This document shows positions 60,451 to 64,000 of a stretch of DNA of 64,000 nucleotides, piece after piece. A program made the position numbers and the translations under genes. The stretch is from RGIG3178 sp963674495 (GTDB lineage: Bacteria > Bacillota > Clostridia > Christensenellales > QAND01). The notes beneath the pieces are model-generated. The model made no database searches and had not been told where the DNA came from. It saw only the letters and a list, made by a program, of their open reading frames with translations. Location: the NCBI GenBank assembly GCA_963674495.2, contig CAXXLG010000002.1, forward strand, positions 496,001 through 560,000, in the 5' to 3' direction. Numbering within the stretch: the first letter of the stretch is position 1; every line of letters begins with the position of its first letter.

Positions 60451-61506
60451 CTACTCCGTCCTTGTCCAAGCCAGTTGTGGCGGCTGGCCGTTGCAAAATC
60501 TCAAAATCTCGTCCGCGATCATGGCGGACTGCCATTTTTCCACATCGCGGCTCATGCCCCCGAGATGGGATGTGATCACCACGTTGTCCATGTGTAGCAT
60601 CGGATGGTTTTTGGGGCAGGGTTCCTCCCACATCACATCCACCGCAGCTCCCGCGATACGCTTTTTCTGGAGTGCCTCCACCAGCGCTTGCTGATCTACC
60701 ACCGCCGCGCGGGCCGAATTGATAAATACCGCGTCGCTTCGCATCATGTCAAACCACGACGCGTCCACAAGGCCACGCGTTTGAGGGCTGACGGGCAAAT
60801 GTATGGATACGACGTCCGCCTTACCCAGCGTTTGTTCCAGACTGGATGGCTGTGCGCCCGCCTCTTCAATGCGCTCCTCTGGACAGAATGGATCGTAGAC
60901 CAACACATTCATGCCAAAACCATGGGCAATGCGCGCCATCTTCGAGCCGATTGCGCCAAACCCGACGATGCCCAAAACACGCTCGTATAGGTCAAACCCA
61001 CCCGAGAACAGGCGCATCGGACTGGTTCCGTCCGGCATGAGCCAAATAACGTCCCGCCTTAGTTCGGGCACGTCGTAGATATCCGCTTTTTCGTCCCCCA
61101 GAAATTGTCCACTTTTGAGCGCATGGTAGTTCGGTGCAATACGACGCACCAGTGCCAGTATCAATCCGAACGCGTATTCCGCCACCGATTCCGCGTTACG
61201 CCCCGGTGTATATACCAACGGAACATCAAATTCCTTTACCGCTTTCCAGTCCACGTTCACCGGTGTTCCACGCCCGCAGCCCAAAAGCTTTAATCCAGAT
61301 TCCTTCCAGGCCTTGATGATGTCGCGTGTGACCGGCTCGATACCCACATATACGATGTCATATCCCAGCCCAGCTTCCAAAAGTGCTTTCCCTGTAAGTT
61401 CTTCGCCGTATTGCCGCCCCATAAATGCAACGTCGCAAGCGCTTTGTATCCGCCCAAGATAAGGTTCCCGAAGACCGGTCATCAATGCAAGTTTATATTT
61501 TTTCAT
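60451..61506 (-). CDS. D-2-hydroxyacid dehydrogenase (SerA-like family)
   Basis: A 351-residue NAD(P)-dependent dehydrogenase. The nucleotide motif is LGIVGFGAIGSKMARIAHGF, the catalytic Arg lies in FINSARAAVVDQQALVEAL (usual NTARGGLVDE, so RAAVVD is variant) and the His in ITSHLGGMSRDVEK. It has no ACT domain, so it is not a biosynthetic SerA. Together with the aldolase and lyase genes it probably oxidises or reduces a sugar-acid intermediate. AGGTGGCGG precedes ATG 61506, nine bases after the aldolase stop. Last gene of the cluster. Confidence 0.88.
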   Translation of the reverse strand: MKKYKLALMTGLREPYLGRIQSACDVAFMGRQYGEELTGKALLEAGLGYDIVYVGIEPVTRDIIKAWKESGLKLLGCGRGTPVNVDWKAVKEFDVPLVYTPGRNAESVAEYAFGLILALVRRIAPNYHALKSGQFLGDEKADIYDVPELRRDVIWLMPDGTSPMRLFSGGFDLYERVLGIVGFGAIGSKMARIAHGFGMNVLVYDPFCPEERIEEAGAQPSSLEQTLGKADVVSIHLPVSPQTRGLVDASWFDMMRSDAVFINSARAAVVDQQALVEALQKKRIAGAAVDVMWEEPCPKNHPMLHMDNVVITSHLGGMSRDVEKWQSAMIADEILRFCNGQPPQLAWTRTE

Positions 61507-61515
61507 CACCGCCAC

Positions 61516-62130
61516 CTAAAATCCGAGAATTTCTTTGGGAATAATGGTGGGTTCCACGCCGGTTGATTTCACGATGCAATACAACTGGGCTAGGTATTCC
61601 ATCTCCCCTGCGATGTGCATGGCGTGCTTGATATCGACGCCGCCTGCGATCAACCCGTGGTTTTGGATCAACACGGCTCGAAGGCCCTTCATCGTTTCGA
61701 ACGCAACCTTGGCAAGTTCCTTGGATCCCGCTAGCTCGTACGGCGCACAGGGCACCTCGTAACTGCCGCTCAATTTGATGAGAATCGCGATGGCGGGCAG
61801 ACTGCAGTTCATGCAGGACACCGCTGTGGCATACGGTGAGTGTGTGTGCACCACGGCGTTGATATCGTCGCGGTCGGTGTAGTACACACGGTGCATCACA
61901 TGCTCGATGGACGGTTTGCGTTTGCCCTCCACCACGTTGCCGTCAAAATCGATGACAGCCACATCCTCGGTCTTGACCAGATGGTAATCCATGCTGGTCG
62001 GGCTCATGGCGTACAGTTTCTTTTCTCGGTTGCACACGCTGATGTTACCACCCGTTCCGCTGGTTAATCCCATCTCCAGCATCTTGAGGCAATACGCGCG
62101 CACCTGCTCCCGTTCCTCGTACAAAAGCAT
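61516..62130 (-). CDS. Class II aldolase/adducin family protein
   Basis: A 204-residue zinc enzyme of the fuculose-1-phosphate aldolase type. GLTSGTGGNISVCNREKKLY is the phosphate/sugar-binding N terminus; the metal His are in AVVHTHSPYATAVS and in the C-terminal part (MHIAGEMEYLAQLY region); the acid Glu is in PSIEHVMHRVYY. Some family members are decarboxylases or epimerases, so the reaction is not certain. AAGGAGG precedes the ATG by eight bases. Confidence 0.9.
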   Translation of the reverse strand: MLLYEEREQVRAYCLKMLEMGLTSGTGGNISVCNREKKLYAMSPTSMDYHLVKTEDVAVIDFDGNVVEGKRKPSIEHVMHRVYYTDRDDINAVVHTHSPYATAVSCMNCSLPAIAILIKLSGSYEVPCAPYELAGSKELAKVAFETMKGLRAVLIQNHGLIAGGVDIKHAMHIAGEMEYLAQLYCIVKSTGVEPTIIPKEILGF

Positions 62131-62233
62131 GTGTTAAAACCTCCTTGATAATTGATTCTTTGAAAGGACATATCGCCCTTGCAAGGTCCCGTTATTTCCC
62201 CGCCCGGTTTCCATGCGATGATTTTTCGGCCGG

Positions 62234-63118
62234 TTACAACAGCCCCATTTCCGTCAACACTTTTTTAAGCTGCGCGTGCTCTTCGTCCGAAAGCCTACCT
62301 GCCGGAGCGACGCACGGGCCGGCCTCGATGCCAAGCATCTCCAGGCTTTCCTTGATCATGGCCGGAAACGTTCCCAACGAAAACGCGATGCGTAGCGGTG
62401 CCAACCTATACTGTTCACGCAAGCTGCCCTCAAGATCGCCCTTGATAAAAAGATCATAGATGTCCGCGCATATTCTGGGAGCAACATTGGCACAGGATGC
62501 AATTGCACCCGTAGCGCCGTAGCAAAGCGCCGCATGGATCAACGTATCGCGTCCCATCAACACATTGAAATCCTTGTCCTTGGTGAGGCGAATGTATTCG
62601 CCGGTCAGCGTCAAATCACCGGTGCTGTCCTTGATGGCCACGATGTTCTCAATATCCGCCAGCTTTTCCAGCGTTGCGGGGGTGATGGTCACACCGGTTT
62701 TGGGCAGATTGTTGTATAAAACCACGGGCAGGCTTGTGCTCTGTGCGATGGCTTTATAGTGTTCATATAGCTCGGTCTGGCTTGGTTTGATGAACATGGG
62801 CGTCAAAATTGAAACCGCGTCCACCTTGCATTGCTCGGCGATCTCGGTCAGCTCGATGCATTCGCGGGTGGTGATGGCACCGGTACCGGCGTACACGGGT
62901 ACGCGTCCGCTGACCTCGTCCATGGTGATCTCCATCAACTGTTTCTTTTCCCTGTAGTTCAACCCGTAGAACTCGCCGGTGGTTCCGATGACAAAAACGC
63001 CGTGCACGCCCCCTTCGATGACGTAGTTGAGCAATTTCCTCGTTGCGCTTTCGCTGACATTCCCCTTTCCGTCCAGCGGGGTGATCAATGCGGGGATAAC
63101 GCCTTTCGCTTCAAACAT
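62234..63118 (-). CDS. DapA/N-acetylneuraminate lyase family aldolase
   Basis: A 294-residue TIM-barrel lyase that forms a Schiff base with an alpha-keto acid. GTTGEF is at residues 45-50, the catalytic Tyr at 135 (VVLYNNLP) and the Schiff-base Lys at 163 (VAIKDSTGD). In a cluster of hydroxyacid dehydrogenases and an aldolase it more likely splits a sugar acid (2-keto-3-deoxy type) than makes dihydrodipicolinate. GAAGGAGG precedes ATG 63118; a longer frame to 63202 has no site. Confidence 0.9.
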   Translation of the reverse strand: MFEAKGVIPALITPLDGKGNVSESATRKLLNYVIEGGVHGVFVIGTTGEFYGLNYREKKQLMEITMDEVSGRVPVYAGTGAITTRECIELTEIAEQCKVDAVSILTPMFIKPSQTELYEHYKAIAQSTSLPVVLYNNLPKTGVTITPATLEKLADIENIVAIKDSTGDLTLTGEYIRLTKDKDFNVLMGRDTLIHAALCYGATGAIASCANVAPRICADIYDLFIKGDLEGSLREQYRLAPLRIAFSLGTFPAMIKESLEMLGIEAGPCVAPAGRLSDEEHAQLKKVLTEMGLL

Positions 63119-63214
63119 CCTGTTTTTTCCTCCTTCTGTTTTGTGATTCTGCTTTGCCAAATATATAAGCGCCCTGGGGCGGATTACCTGCCGTATATGC
63201 ATCCTTGTATAACT

Positions 63215-64000
63215 TTAAGCGTTTACCGGCCACAACGGTTTTTCACCGTTGAGTACCCTGTCTATCTCCTGTGCGGCATGCAGCCCCATCCGGTCTGCAG
63301 CTTCGCTTGTCTGTGCGGCACAGTGCGGCGTCAACAGGCAGTTGTCAAGATCGAACAGTTCGCTATCCCGATTTGGCGGTTCGGGGTCAAAAACGTCCAG
63401 AGCGGCACCGGCGAGACGTCCCGCCTTGATCGCTTGGATCAGCGCGTCCTCGTCCAGCACCAACCCGCGCGCGCAGTTAATCAGATAGGCGGATTGCTTC
63501 ATCAGCGCAAGTTCGGGCTTTCCCACCGATTTTCGGGTGTTCTCGTTGGCGGGAAGGTGCAGCGATACAAAATCGGATATTTGAAACAGCTCGTCTCGGT
63601 TGGTGATTCGTTCCACTGTTTCGGGCAAAACCGGTACGAACGGATCGTACGCGACAACCTTCATGCCAAAACCGTGCGACGCCATCTTTGCCGTCAGCGC
63701 GCCGATCCTGCCACAGCCTAACAGCCCCAGCACCTTCCCTTCAAGCTCAAAGCCGAGGTTTTGGTTGCGTATCTCCCAATGGTCTTGGTGAAATTCCTTG
63801 CGTATACGCGGCAAGCTCTTGGCGCATTCGAGGATCAGCGCCATGGTATGCTCTGCCACGCTCAACGCGTTGGCGGTGGCCGCTATGCACACGGTAATAC
63901 CGTGGTCCATGCAAGCTGCAACATCGATGTTGTCATAGCCCACGCCGTGGCGTGCAATAACCCGAAGCTTGGGGCATTGCTCAATCAACGCGCGTGGGTA
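63215..64000 (-). CDS. D-2-hydroxyacid dehydrogenase, partial (N terminus beyond window)
   Basis: The last 262 residues of a gene that enters from beyond the right edge; the frame is open to the final base. LRVIARHGVGYDNIDVAACM is the substrate-side motif, LGLLGCGRIGALTAKMASHG the NAD site, LINCARGLVLDEDALIQAIK the catalytic Arg region and LLTPHCAAQTSEAADRMG the catalytic His. It resembles hydroxypyruvate or phosphoglycerate-type dehydrogenases without an ACT domain. Second dehydrogenase of this cluster, 96 bases before the lyase gene. Confidence 0.9.
   Translation of the reverse strand, partial: YPRALIEQCPKLRVIARHGVGYDNIDVAACMDHGITVCIAATANALSVAEHTMALILECAKSLPRIRKEFHQDHWEIRNQNLGFELEGKVLGLLGCGRIGALTAKMASHGFGMKVVAYDPFVPVLPETVERITNRDELFQISDFVSLHLPANENTRKSVGKPELALMKQSAYLINCARGLVLDEDALIQAIKAGRLAGAALDVFDPEPPNRDSELFDLDNCLLTPHCAAQTSEAADRMGLHAAQEIDRVLNGEKPLWPVNA

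Noticed and set aside
1..64000. CRISPR array, prophage, transposon or conjugative element
   Set aside because: I saw no regularly spaced repeats, transposase, integrase or phage structural motifs on either strand.

Overview
The window looks like chromosome from a low-G+C-lineage Gram-positive bacterium (Bacillota), most likely class Clostridia, although its own base composition is only moderately AT-rich. The reasons are purine-rich AGGAGG-type ribosome sites, TTGACA/TATAAT promoters, a T-box leader on ileS, the two-subunit iron-sulfur serine dehydratase, a potassium-type membrane pyrophosphatase, a YugP-type peptidase, an RsfA-like (sporulation-type) DNA-binding protein and the long clostridial form of IleRS. 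I cannot fix the genus. Nearly all genes are ordinary chromosomal ones; I see no prophage, insertion sequence, CRISPR array, rRNA or complete tRNA.

Layout. 1-9.5 kb: a partial acyltransferase, a DMT exporter with a terminator-like hairpin in its leader, a MarR regulator followed by a heterodimeric ABC exporter, two zinc-ribbon proteins and a gene-poor stretch with a decayed small gene. 8.7-20.9 kb: two leftward operons. One carries a DUF2461 protein, transketolase, RmuC, a ProB-like kinase and a methyltransferase. The other carries an aminotransferase, tyrS, a YigZ protein, ilvE and a large surface protein. 21.2-26 kb: an amidohydrolase, an amino-acid ABC binding protein and permease without an ATPase, and a flippase-like membrane protein. 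26.2-31.1 kb: T-box, ileS, an rRNA methyltransferase and a pseudouridine synthase. 31.1-35.2 kb: rarA, tldD, tldE. 35.3-37.7 kb: serC-serA. 37.8-42.4 kb: an RND exporter with a very long coiled coil plus its TetR repressor and a perfect operator. 42.4-47.8 kb: small membrane proteins, a frameshifted gene, a MATE exporter, an aldo/keto reductase and the RsfA-like protein. 47.9-54.7 kb: asnS, an unknown protein, the YugP peptidase, hppA, a degenerate LytM protein and a GNAT acetyltransferase. 54.8-60.2 kb: a short AlaRS, two unknowns and sdaAB-sdaAA. 60.4-64 kb: a sugar-acid type cluster of two D-2-hydroxyacid dehydrogenases, a class II aldolase and a DapA-family lyase.

How the genes fit together. 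Translation enzymes dominate (tyrS, ileS, asnS, AlaRS, two RNA modifiers). Serine is made by serC-serA and broken down to pyruvate by sdaAB-sdaAA from a separate promoter. Four drug or metabolite exporters (DMT, ABC, RND, MATE) are present, two of them with a linked repressor. No clearly new multi-gene system is evident. The best leads are the RND coiled coil, the short AlaRS, the structured DNA between the ABC binding protein and permease, the degenerate LytM protein and the surface protein with a long charged cytoplasmic tail.
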